This document shows, in pieces, positions 51,722 through 61,249 of a stretch of 64,000 nucleotides of DNA (position 1 is the first letter of the stretch; each line of letters begins with the position of its first letter). Both the position numbers and the translations under genes were made by a program. Origin of the DNA: Auricularia sp. M13 (taxonomy: Eukaryota; Basidiomycota; Agaricomycetes; Auriculariales; Auriculariaceae); the NCBI GenBank assembly GCA_037042915.1, contig CM073193.1, positions 1,674,001-1,738,000 of the forward strand, written 5' to 3'. A model generated the notes under the pieces. That model was not told where the DNA came from, made no database searches, and saw only the letters and a list, made by a program, of their open reading frames with translations.

Positions 51722-52252
51722 TGTTGGGCTTGGGAAGTATGGTAAAATAGCCTCTATTTCTGCGATTCAGTGGGCTATGAAGCAGTGATTATCCAAGTGC
51801 GTCGCATGTCCACCGAAACTGCGTTGCATAACCAGACAGATTTTGCGATCAGTACTGTATTCTGGAGTGTCTTCACTTGAGCCAGGGAGTCCGCAACCAA
51901 CAAATAGTTGAAGCTTGAATGTCTGGCAGCTGCCAGATTTGCGAGTCAGATTTAAGCGATGAAGCGAAAAAAACCAAAGTAAAAGCTTGCTGGCGGAGTT
52001 GTTTCGGAGTTTGCGCGTCTTCTCCCTGATGAGCATGACCACGGGAGAACTCGCTCGGCCGCCTGACTGTTCCCGTTTACTCAAAGCCGGCTGTTCTCAT
52101 TTAACAGCCCCTGGTTGGCGGCGCGCCATTGCTCCGAATGGCGCTCCCGACCGAGTCACTGCGAGCCTCCGCCAGCACGATTGCAACCGCTATCTTCGTT
52201 CTATTCTCTCCCACCGCACATCCTCTACGAGAATGCGAGGATGCTTTGAGGC
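51722..52252. other. Intergenic, nothing recognised
   Basis: Spacer between the NTase-like gene and the esterase gene. Confidence 0.5.
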
Positions 52253-54559
52253 ATGGCCACAGCTATTTTAACGGAGGGGCTACCATTCCTGCCACGCTTG
52301 CTACGTCGCACACTTGGCTGCCTTCAAGCTATGTTGCTCCTGGATTATCTGCAAGTTTGCAGCGTGCTGTCCATCGTATCGCGAGCTGGACCGCCTATTC
52401 TTTCGCTTTCTACGGGCATGCACACTGGCGCCGTCGACTCAGATGGCCTGCAAACATTCTTCGGTGATTAATGTTTCTGTGCTTTGCTTCATGCATCCGA
52501 GCCTGCTCAGGTATACGATACGCGCAACCACCCGTGGGCGACCTGCGATTTAGGCACGCAATGTCACTTGCATCATCGCCGCACGCGAACCACGACGCAA
52601 CGCAGTTCGGCGCGACCTGCGTTCAGACGCCGGCAAGGGACGACCAGAACGAGGATTGTCTGTTCCTCAACATATGGAAACCGGAGAACGTTACAGACGA
52701 ACCCCTTCCTGTATTGATTTGGGTGAGCTCGTGCCGATGATTCACAGAGTAAGACTGGCGCTCACAGTTCTTCAGCTTCATGGCGGGGCCTTTCAAATCG
52801 GTACCATCGTGCCGGGTCACGCGAATAGTACAACCCTGATTCTCAAGCCAGGATCTGCCAATGACAGAGGTCCAACAGGTCCGTGCTTTGAGCTCAACGT
52901 GATGGCACACGTTGATTCCCCTCAGTTCTCATGAAAAGAAGCCTTCAAATAGTCAGTGTGACGCTATCCTATTCCTCCAAATCGTCATGATGCACAGGGA
53001 AAGCCGTTCATCTTTGTCGCCATCAACTACAGACTCGGCCCTTACGGTTTTCTCGCATCTGAAAGCATGAAGCCTACAGGTGAGTTCAGTAGTAGATGCA
53101 TCGATGATAGTCGGATACCACTGAGCAATGGATTCGTTGCAGACCTGAATGCAGGTCTCAGCGATCAGCAGGAAGCCTTTCGCTTTATTAAAGCGAACGC
53201 GCGGGCACTGGGTGCGGATCCTCACCGCATCACAATTTGGGGTCAGAGCTCGGGGGCCAGCTCCGTTTCTCTACACTGGCTCTTTTCGTCGCCTCGCGAG
53301 CGACTCTTCAGCGCCGTAATTATGGACTCCGGAGGACCGACAACGTATACTTCCTTCTTTACTATAGCCATGTCCGTCTTACTCACCCCGCCCCTGATCA
53401 GATACCCTCAAGCTGATCCTGCGGCTTTTGACCTAACCACAGGCGCATTCTCCCAGCTCGTCGCATTGGCCGGCTGCGATGGCCTACATCGTCTTGACTG
53501 CCTGCGCAGAATTCCCTTCGCCGAGCTGTACAATGCCACCAACACCCTGCTCCAGCGCGCAAGGGCCGATCCGACGTATACTGCGTTCCCGCCTGTCCTT
53601 GATGGCATCTTCATACGGCAGCGCTGCTCACACGCTATGAGGGAGCGAAGGATGCTCCCACTCCCGATCATTGTGTGTTGCTCTGATTTTATTTTCCGCT
53701 GTGTCGCTTACCGAACACTCAGATGGGCGGACCGACGGATGATGGAACACTGTGAGAATATTGACGTCGATGAGACAACACTGAAATGGGCATCTTTAGC
53801 TTTACTCTCAACTCTACAAACTCAACGGCGGACATCAAGAGGATGGTCACATGTGCGTGTTCCATGTAGCGCTTCCGGGTCGCCGCTGACGCTACGAGTT
53901 CCAGCGGTGCTCAACCCTCCAACGTTTCTAGACGCAAGAGTCTTCGAAAAGATTCTCGAGCTCTACCCAGACGACCCCTCCCTCGGCGCGCCATTCGGGA
54001 CGGGCAACGACACATTCGGGCTCTCGCCTCAGTGGAAGCGCGCCGCAGCCATCTACGGCGACTGGAAGTTCAACAGCGCCAAACGGTACGTCCTGCGCAG
54101 CGCCACGGGGCGAAGCTACGGCTTCACATGGGACATTGCGGCGAATGGAACGCTGCCCTTCCGCGGCGTGCCGCACGGTGCCGAGTTGGAGGTGTCGCTC
54201 TTTGGGCCAGGCACTGGGCCGTATGGGCCGACGGTGCTGAACGTCGATGCTTCTCAGACGCTGCTGGATGGATATCTGCAATTTATTTCCGATAGAGTGC
54301 CGAGGCTTGCTAACGGTAAGTTCCCTCAATCCCGTCATTAGGTCTCTGGATGCTCATCACTCTATGCAGGTGATCCCTGGCCGGAATACTCGGAGCGCGG
54401 AGAGATTATCATATTTGACGCCGGAAGTGTTACCGCGTTGAAAGACATGTGTGTCCCTTTGTCCACTACTGAGTTTAGTATATGGGTTCTGAGGTACACA
54501 GTGTGCGCCACGAGCAGATCGAGTTCTTCATCTCGCACTTCGACGCGTTCTTGAAGTAA
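52253..54559 (+). CDS. Type-B carboxylesterase/lipase
   Basis: Alpha/beta-hydrolase of the carboxylesterase/cholinesterase family, hydrolysing carboxylic esters. Exon 1 (52253 or, with the internal Met, 52331, to 52463) supplies a hydrophobic leader and TGAVDSDGLQTFFG. Then come GIRYAQPPVGDLRFR, NEDCLFLNIWKPENV, the oxyanion-hole motif LHGGAFQ, FVAINYRLGPYGFLASE, and the nucleophile elbow GQSSGASSVSLHW with the catalytic Ser (commonly GESAG in the family). Further on are MGGPTDDGTLFTLNSTNSTA after an intron near 53750-53798, FLDARVFEKILELYPDDPSL and KRAAAIYGDWKFNSAKRYVL. The last exons read GDPWPEYSERGEIIIFDAGS and EQIEFFISHFDAFLK. About eight exons; some small junctions near 53350 and 53690 are unresolved. 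Likely secreted or vacuolar; substrate unknown. Confidence 0.85.
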
Positions 54560-54954
54560 AATGCAGAGAAGTGGCAAGCAGTATTCTTCGTCTCAGAACC
54601 TCGCGGTTATGAGATGACCTTCATGTTGGGATTCGGCCCACGTCTTTGGATTTACGGACACATAGGGAAGGAAAGGTAGAAATTGACGTACGTTGAGTGA
54701 GAAATTTCTTCTCGAGATGGTCAACGTCAATAGGCCAGGTCGCGGAACGCATGAGTTCTGCTGAGAAGCACGAATGAATTGGTAGCATGAGCACCTGGCA
54801 TATCATCTTCATCTGCGAGTGCAACAGCTGTGAGGGGGTTGTATCACTCTGGCCGTCAGCGCTGCCGTATGGTGTCCGAACTGTGCATTTAATCCGGCAC
54901 CCCCCGTCGGCTTATTTTTGTGCCCGTGGTAATACGCCGGGCTCCTGCCGATCC

Positions 54955-55335
54955 CGTCGTAAAATTATGCCCCCTCCGTGTAACAAATTCCTTCCACGTA
55001 ATAAAATTTCCTTCCACGTAATAAAATTTCCTTCCACGTAACTCAAACTCCTTCCACGTAAGTTTGGCCTTTTGTAAATGTGACTCCCGCCGTAAATGTG
55101 CCTCCCGTCGTAACTTCCCGGCGTAACTCCCGTCGTAACTTGCTCCCTGCGTAACTTCCCTCCGAAAACTGGACTCCCGGCGTAACTTCGTCCCGTTGTA
55201 ACTTCGTCCCGTTGTAACTTGCTCCAGCCGTAAACCTGAGTCCCAGCGTAACTTGCTCCCGGCGTAACTTCCTCCTTGCGTAACTCCCTGTGTAACTCCC
55301 TGCACAAGTTCCGCCCGTCGTAACTTGTACGTTTG
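54955..55335 (-). repeat. GTAAC motif array in left TIR
   Basis: About twenty degenerate copies of a GTAACTTSCTCC-like word, spaced about 14-19 nt, often preceded by CCCGYC. Copies near the outer end drift to GTAATAAAATTTCC. In translation the array gives false repeat-rich proteins (SYxG units) in two frames. Confidence 0.8.
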
Positions 55336-55867
55336 TAGGCTCCCATTGTGATATGCCAAGGCAGAGTCAGTGACTCAAATTCTCTATAATTAAGTGAGAA
55401 AATGCACACAAAGGATAGCAGATTAGTTGAAACAGATGCATGTTGAGCAGGTCAGAAGTGCGAGGAAGCTGGCAAATCAAAGCAGATGGACATCAGTGAT
55501 GGATACTGAGCATAGTGAGTGCGATTGTGATTAAATTGGAGACGAACAGAGACGTGTACAGCGAGTGGCAAATGGATAACAGATCACAATGATGGATTGG
55601 GCAAGACAACGCATGAGAGCCGAGGTCATGTACATCTCAGTGTTGCTGCTCATTATGATGCTGCTGAGGTGAGTGGGCTCTGAGCAGATCAAAGGAGAAG
55701 ACAGGGGAGAGGCTGGGATTTACCGATTGATTCAGACTGTGTCACCAGCTTGAGGTTTCGCCACAAGAACATATTACACAGCTCAGATTCCCCCCTCTGT
55801 CATCTAATAGCTCCAAACAAACTTTCAATATACATTTTCAGCTCAGTTTACATCACAATACTCGATT

Positions 55868-55931
55868 CCGGCAATTTCCGAAACTTGCGCACGCGCGCTT
55901 AATTTTGTGCGCAACTTTCGGAATTTGCCGG
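55868..55931. repeat. 64-bp hairpin at inner end of left TIR
   Basis: Near-perfect palindrome running from CCGGCAATTTCCGAAACTTG to CAACTTTCGGAATTTGCCGG. Its mirror copy is at 59080-59143. Confidence 0.85.
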
Positions 55932-56995
55932 TATGGGCAAAATTGGCCATTCTGTAGCTAAATAATGGAACTGTGGCTATGACTGATGGCACCTGGTGCT
56001 GTGTGACACTGCGAGCAGGTAAGCACACTTCACACAAAAGGGTGGACGAAGCAGGCAAAGCCGAGATGATACCTGCATGGTTGCCTCAGTGAAAGATCCC
56101 ATGTGGTTGCGCTCATTTGCCTAATGCCAAAGCCTCCCAAGCAGTGAGAACGGGATCATTGCCTAGCTTCAAAGACTGCACATTAGGTATGATGAATCAC
56201 ACATGTGTCAAGCAAGTCCAAGATGTTCTATTTGTGTCCTAGCGCTATATCTGTGCTGGTGAAGCAACCCAGAGTGCATGGAGCCAATGCTAGCTCTGTT
56301 GCTATCGCTGGTGCCAGATACAGTCTCCAGACCTTACTCATGTACAGAACCGGACTCTCAATAGCTAGGATACCTCAGTGACTCATAATGACTTCATTCG
56401 GAGCTGATTGTGTATATAAAAGGCATAGGAGAGCCAGAGAATGGACATATATCCTCCAAGAATCAGATCCACGAGTGGCTAGTGAGCCCCAGTATTCTTG
56501 CATTTCAGACTTTTCATCATCAGGAGGTGTCTATCATCGAGTGCGAACTTGTTATACAGCAGCTGAGTGTGTGAATATTGAGCAATAGCAGTTCCTGTCT
56601 CTCAGCATACAAACTTTTGATTACTTGCAATGGAGCACACACATTAGGGACACTGGGGGAAGCAGAAAGAGGCCCTCATTCACAGAATTTGAGCACTGGT
56701 TGTCGAGATACAGGGCAAAGATTGGTTGTGGTTTCAATTCAGCCTCACATGGGCATTATGGAGGCCATGGACACAGATTGTAGAATATATTTAGCTCTTA
56801 GACTCGATTATTGACGGGCCATGGTCATGGCGACGCCTGGAACAGGGCGCGAGCACTGGCGCTATATGCGCCTTCCGTTTCGGGAAGGAAGGAGCACCGC
56901 CACCTGCCATCGCACTCGCGCTCGCTCCCTGCATTCCGCGCGCTATTCGCCACCACGAGCGCCGCCAACGCGGCACAGAGCTCGCCTATGCAACC

Positions 56996-57201
56996 TGTTA
57001 GCATTACGGATCCCGGAGGCAGATTATGTTTCCGCGCCGCGTACGTGTTCAGCGGTGGTTCGTTTGTTCGTGTTTTCCCTATCTTGTTGTCCGGTCTCGT
57101 CCTGCTCTTTCTACCTCGTGTACCTACGACATACGGACACCAAGACACTCTTTTGGTCGCTGCTCGTGCTCTCATCGGCCCGGCTCGGGGTTACGCTAAC
57201 A
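56996..57201 (+). repeat. 5' LTR
   Basis: 206 bp, TG...CA ends, matches 58237-58442 base for base as far as read. Confidence 0.85.
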
Positions 57202-57354
57202 CAACAAGATCACGGGTGGTCCCCGTTCACCAAAACCGCACGTAGCAGCGTGTTAACTTGCTAGGTCGGGACCCCGGGTTACAGCGGTAGCTCGGCCCAG
57301 TCTACGGCCGTGTGGTAGCTTGGTCGGTGTACCTTGGCCCACATGCGGCTCGGC

Positions 57355-57610
57355 GCTGGTCAGCGGATCCGCCCTGTCGCGCATGCTTAGTCCCTGGTCA
57401 GAGGATCGGACGGCGTGCACTTGGAGGTTGTGTGCTGGTCAGGGGATCCACCACCTCCACCCCGCTCCTGGTCAGAGGATCGAGCGGCTCTACGCGTTGC
57501 TGGTCAGGGGATCCGACGCTCCCACCGTTGCCAGAGGGCCGGTGCTCTTGTTTACCCGGCTAGCACCCGTCCACCACTGCTCAACAGTCGCTTGCTGGTC
57601 AGAGGACCCG
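57355..57610 (+). repeat. Six-copy GCTGGTCAGRGGATC repeat
   Basis: Copies of CTGGTCAGAGGATC or CTGGTCAGGGGATC begin near 57356, 57393, 57434, 57467, 57500 and 57595, with variable spacers. They lie inside the LTR element just after the 5' LTR and could be a packaging or regulatory region. Confidence 0.75.
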
Positions 57611-58236
57611 ACGACAATTATTCCCTACACCATTCTATGCTTGCTCTTCTTCGCTCGCACCATATTCTCTTGAACGGCATTTCTCACTCGGATTCGCTCT
57701 TTGGCCGACAGCCCCGATGCCCGACTGTGCACCGCGACATTCACACACAGGCACCACCTTCGTCGACCCCTCTGCTCTATTCGGACTGCCTGCACTCATT
57801 CCGCACATGCTGCATGCCAATGCCGACTCGCAAATCCGACCTTCGTTGTTCAGCACTAAATCGTGTCTGGTCCGGTTCCGCCTGACACTGTCGTCGCCTC
57901 GCCTTGTCGCTGGTGGTTCCCACCGTGGACCTGTTCACTTCCAGAACATCTGGATGTTGGAGCACACTCGGGTGTATACCGAGTCTCCGCGATCGCTGGA
58001 GCTGACTGCGGTGCTTTGTTGGCACCAGTTCACCCCCCTCGTCGGGATGTGTGTGGACGCACCTGGGAGTATACCGGGTAGCAATCGCTCTATCGCTGAC
58101 GGCACAACACCGTCCTAGAGGATGATGGTTACGCTTTGGAGGACGACGTCAGATCATCACTTTGGACTGCTGTTCGCGTTTGCCCAGGTTTCTGGGGGAG
58201 CATCTGACTGCGTACGCTCTGCAGAAACAGGGGGAG

Positions 58237-58442
58237 TGTTAGCATTACGGATCCCGGAGGCAGATTATGTTTCCGCGCCGCGTACGTGTTCAGCGGTGGT
58301 TCGTTTGTTCGTGTTTTCCCTATCTTGTTGTCCGGTCTCGTCCTGCTCTTTCTACCTCGTGTACCTACGACATACGGACACCAAGACACTCTTTTGGTCG
58401 CTGCTCGTGCTCTCATCGGCCCGGCTCGGGGTTACGCTAACA
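58237..58442 (+). repeat. 3' LTR
   Basis: Second copy of the 206-bp LTR, preceded by the polypurine tract and followed by CAACC. Confidence 0.85.
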
Positions 58443-59078
58443 CAACCCCTAGCCTTCGCTCGAGTATGCGGGCGCCGGAGTGAGGACTCGCTCAGCTCCA
58501 TCAGCCGACTCCTATCAGCTCGCAGTGGCCGCCCTGGTCTCGTCTCTCGCGATAGCACCCTGCCCTGTCGTCCCTGACCTCGACATGTGCATATGGATCG
58601 CCTCACACGCGCATTTCCCGCGTATTCCGTTCGTTTAACTTGGGCGGACTCACTTCTCTCTTTCGCCATGTGTAGATACTCCAGAGCTCTCTCTCATTCT
58701 CAGATCGATTATCTCGCCCTCATCGCCTCGCATCAGATGTATATATTCCCTCTCTCATTGCCGGAGCAAGAGAGTTTAGATTTCCCCCTTCTCTTTCTCA
58801 GATTTTGAGCTGAAAGCTCGGAGAACACGTTCAAGCAGTCAAGAACCCTCGCTTAAGCCTGAGAGGTGGCCAACCTCTTCAGCTCTAGTCATTCCTTCGT
58901 TCTCAGTGCTTATATTCGCTATCTATGGGATCTCCGAGTCGATCGTAGCGGCGTGGACTAGCACTCCTACCGGGTCCCACCTGAGCTCCTAGATACTCCC
59001 GCCGAACCTGCGCATCATTATGTAAGTTCTATTTCTCAATGTTGTCTGATTCAGTCAGGAATTGCCAATGCCGCTGAC

Positions 59079-60144
59079 ACCGGCAAATTCCGAAAGTTGC
59101 GCACAAAATTAAGCGCGCGTGCGCAAGTTTCGGAAATTGCCGGAATCGAGTATTGTGATGTAAACTGAGCTGAAAATGTATATTGAAAGTTTGTTTGGAG
59201 CTATTAGATGACAGAGGGGGGAATCTGAGCTGTGTAATATGTTCTTGTGGCGAAACCTCAAGCTGGTGACACAGTCTGAATCAATCGGTAAATCCCAGCC
59301 TCTCCCCTGTCTTCTCCTTTGATCTGCTCAGAGCCCACTCACCTCAGCAGCATCATAATGAGCAGCAACACTGAGATGTACATGACCTCGGCTCTCATGC
59401 GTTGTCTTGCCCAATCCATCATTGTGATCTGTTATCCATTTGCCACTCGCTGTACACGTCTCTGTTCGTCTCCAATTTAATCACAATCGCACTCACTATG
59501 CTCAGTATCCATCACTGATGTCCATCTGCTTTGATTTGCCAGCTTCCTCGCACTTCTGACCTGCTCAACATGCATCTGTTTCAACTAATCTGCTATCCTT
59601 TGTGTGCATTATCTCACTTAATTATAGAGAATTTGAGTCACTGACTCTGCCTTGGCATATCACAATGGGAGCCTACAAACGTACAAGTTACGACGGGCGG
59701 AACTTGTGCAGGGAGTTACACAGGGAGTTACGCAAGGAGGAAGTTACGCCGGGAGCAAGTTACGCTGGGACTCAGGTTTACGGCTGGAGCAAGTTACAAC
59801 GGGACGAAGTTACAACGGGACGAAGTTACGCCGGGAGTCCAGTTTTCGGAGGGAAGTTACGCAGGGAGCAAGTTACGACGGGAGTTACGCCGGGAAGTTA
59901 CGACGGGAGGCACATTTACGGCGGGAGTCACATTTACAAAAGGCCAAACTTACGTGGAAGGAGTTTGAGTTACGTGGAAGGAAATTTTATTACGTGGAAG
60001 GAAATTTTATTACGTGGAAGGAATTTGTTACATGGAGGGGGCATAATTTTACGACGGGATCGGCAGGAGCCCGGCGTATTACCACGGGCACAAAAATAAG
60101 CCGACGGGGGGTGCCGGATTAAATGCACAGTTCGGACACCATAC
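59079..60144 (-). repeat. Right terminal inverted repeat
   Basis: Mirror image of the left arm: inner hairpin 59080-59143, motif array at about 59676-60056, outer end at 60144. Followed by TGCC. Confidence 0.9.
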
Positions 60145-60571
60145 TGCCGGAATGCCATTGGCCGGTCCCGCCGCACACCGCAATGCTGTATCTATTAGGC
60201 AGTTTTCTCGTTCTGCTTACTGAGACGTGAATGGCATGAGTAGCGGAGCGCTCTCAATCAAACTTTGCTCTATTCGTGGTGCCACAGCACTGGCGACCGT
60301 CAGTGCCGTGCATGTTGACAGCTAAGTCTGGCGGCATTTAAGTTATGACCGTCTGAACAGCACACAGCTATATGAACACATGACGGCGGATGTTGTTTGG
60401 AAGTGTGGCGTTTACAGCGTGACCCGCGGAGAAGCTCACGCAAGGAGAATATCTGTCACCAATGGACACTCAACGTGGGTAACCGGCACACAACAACGCT
60501 ACGATACGCGACTCGACTACTCGCTACAAATCTTACACTGACACAAAATGGGCGATGCGAACGACGCTCAT
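60145..60571. other. Spacer between transposon and metallothionein
   Basis: No ORF of interest. Contains the metallothionein 3' flank. Confidence 0.5.
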
Positions 60572-60726
60572 TCAACACTTGCACTCCCCAGGCTTGCACT
60601 GGCAACTGCGGTGAAACAGTCAGTGCGACGCAGTAGCTGCAGCAGACGGGCGCCGCACCTGTTGCTGCAGCTGCAGTTCTGCTGCCCACAGTGGGCGTCG
60701 ACGAGGACGGTGGTTTCGGTGAACAT
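60572..60726 (-). CDS. Metallothionein, 33 residues
   Basis: Tiny Cys-rich metal-binding protein, presumably cytosolic and protecting against copper, zinc or cadmium. Exon 1 (60726-60659) ends in AACAG before a GTGCGG donor. A 53-nt intron (60658-60606) with CACTGAC branch site and CGCAG acceptor leads to exon 2 (60605-60572). The phase-2 join closes exactly to 33 codons plus TGA. The chain starts MFTETTVLVDAHCGQQNC, continues SCSNSC and ends QCKPGECKC. It has seven Cys with CxC pairs (C18/C20, C24/C26, C31/C33), the same number as the classic 7-Cys copper metallothioneins of Neurospora and Agaricus. Unspliced, the frame runs on without this Cys-rich end, so gene callers would miss it. A TATA box lies about 140 bp upstream. 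Confidence 0.85.
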
Positions 60727-60860
60727 CTGAAGGGTGTGAGCGCACAGACATCATCAACGAAGCGGGGGAGGGATGAGGACGAGGAGAAAACGTACGATTT
60801 GGATCTTGGATGTGGTGTAAATGTGTGGGGCTGAGTGCATGCCGTTCAACGCCTTAAGCT

Positions 60861-60868
60861 TTATATAC
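60861..60868 (-). promoter_or_regulatory. TATA box of the metallothionein gene
   Basis: Minus-strand TATATAAAG about 140 bp before the ATG at 60726, in an otherwise GC-rich promoter. Confidence 0.5.
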
Positions 60869-61249
60869 CTGCCCGGGCCAGGAACAAATGTTATTAGGGT
60901 GGCCGCGGCTTATAATTAGTAGATAGCGCGTCCCCGCCGAACGGTCCTAGATAACGTGTTAGCTCCAGGATTGTTTCCCCGCATTTCACACGCAGATATC
61001 GTAACCTCGCATCGGTCAATTTTGTGGGTGTATGAACATGCGGGCAAGCGCGATCTATGAAACCTACTAGGCCATTATGCCCATCGGCGGCTGTAGCGAG
61101 AGAGAGCGGGAAACCAGTGATAGGGAATGCTAAAGAGATAATGCAAGCAAGGAGGCGTCGAGGGAAATCCGTGTGAGAAAGTAACCCGGAGTCAGTCGGG
61201 AAGTCGTAAACAAATCGTCACGGGGCAAGTGGCGCCGCTGTCAGCGCCT
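60869..61249. other. Intergenic, metallothionein promoter and importin 3' flank
   Basis: No ORF supported. Metal-responsive sites were not identified by eye. Confidence 0.45.

Larger units (their letters stand above)
54867..55932 (+). repeat. Left terminal inverted repeat
   Basis: Outer end, then a motif array at about 54955-55335, then an AT-richer segment, then an inner 64-bp hairpin at 55868-55931. One of the noticed differences from the right arm is at the ORF codon Arg/Trp near 54990, another near 55399. Confidence 0.9.
56996..58442 (+). mobile_element. Nested non-autonomous LTR retroelement
   Basis: Two apparently identical 206-bp direct repeats (56996-57201 and 58237-58442) start TGTTAGC and end GCTAACA. 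A polypurine tract (AACAGGGGGAG) directly precedes the second one. The 5-bp words CAACC at 56991-56995 and 58443-58447 fit a target duplication, although CAAC also follows the first LTR. The 1.04-kb interior has no gag-pol frame, so the element needs proteins in trans (TRIM-like). No standard TGG primer-binding site follows LTR 1. Plus orientation is set by the polypurine tract. Confidence 0.85.
54867..60144. mobile_element. 5.28-kb DNA transposon with 1066-bp inverted repeats
   Basis: Sequence 54867-55932 and the reverse complement of 59079-60144 are the same length (1066 bp) and nearly identical; two substitutions were noticed. The flanks TGCC at 54863-54866 and 60145-60148 are a possible 4-bp target-site duplication. 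Outer ends begin GTATGGTGTCCGAACTGTGC. The internal part (55933-59078) has no ORF over 160 codons and no transposase motif, so the element is non-autonomous or carries only decayed genes; much of its length is a nested LTR element. High arm identity implies a recent insertion. Superfamily is not assigned: a 4-bp duplication and very long TIRs do not clearly match one I can name. Confidence 0.85.

Noticed and set aside
54912-55409. Repeat-rich ORFs of 156-165 codons in both transposon arms
   Set aside because: They are translations of the GTAAC motif array inside the inverted repeats, open in two overlapping frames, with no splice or start evidence.
56811-57264. ORFs of about 145 codons across the 5' LTR
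   Set aside because: The same sequence recurs in the 3' LTR and the frames enter LTR and flanking transposon DNA; no protein motif.
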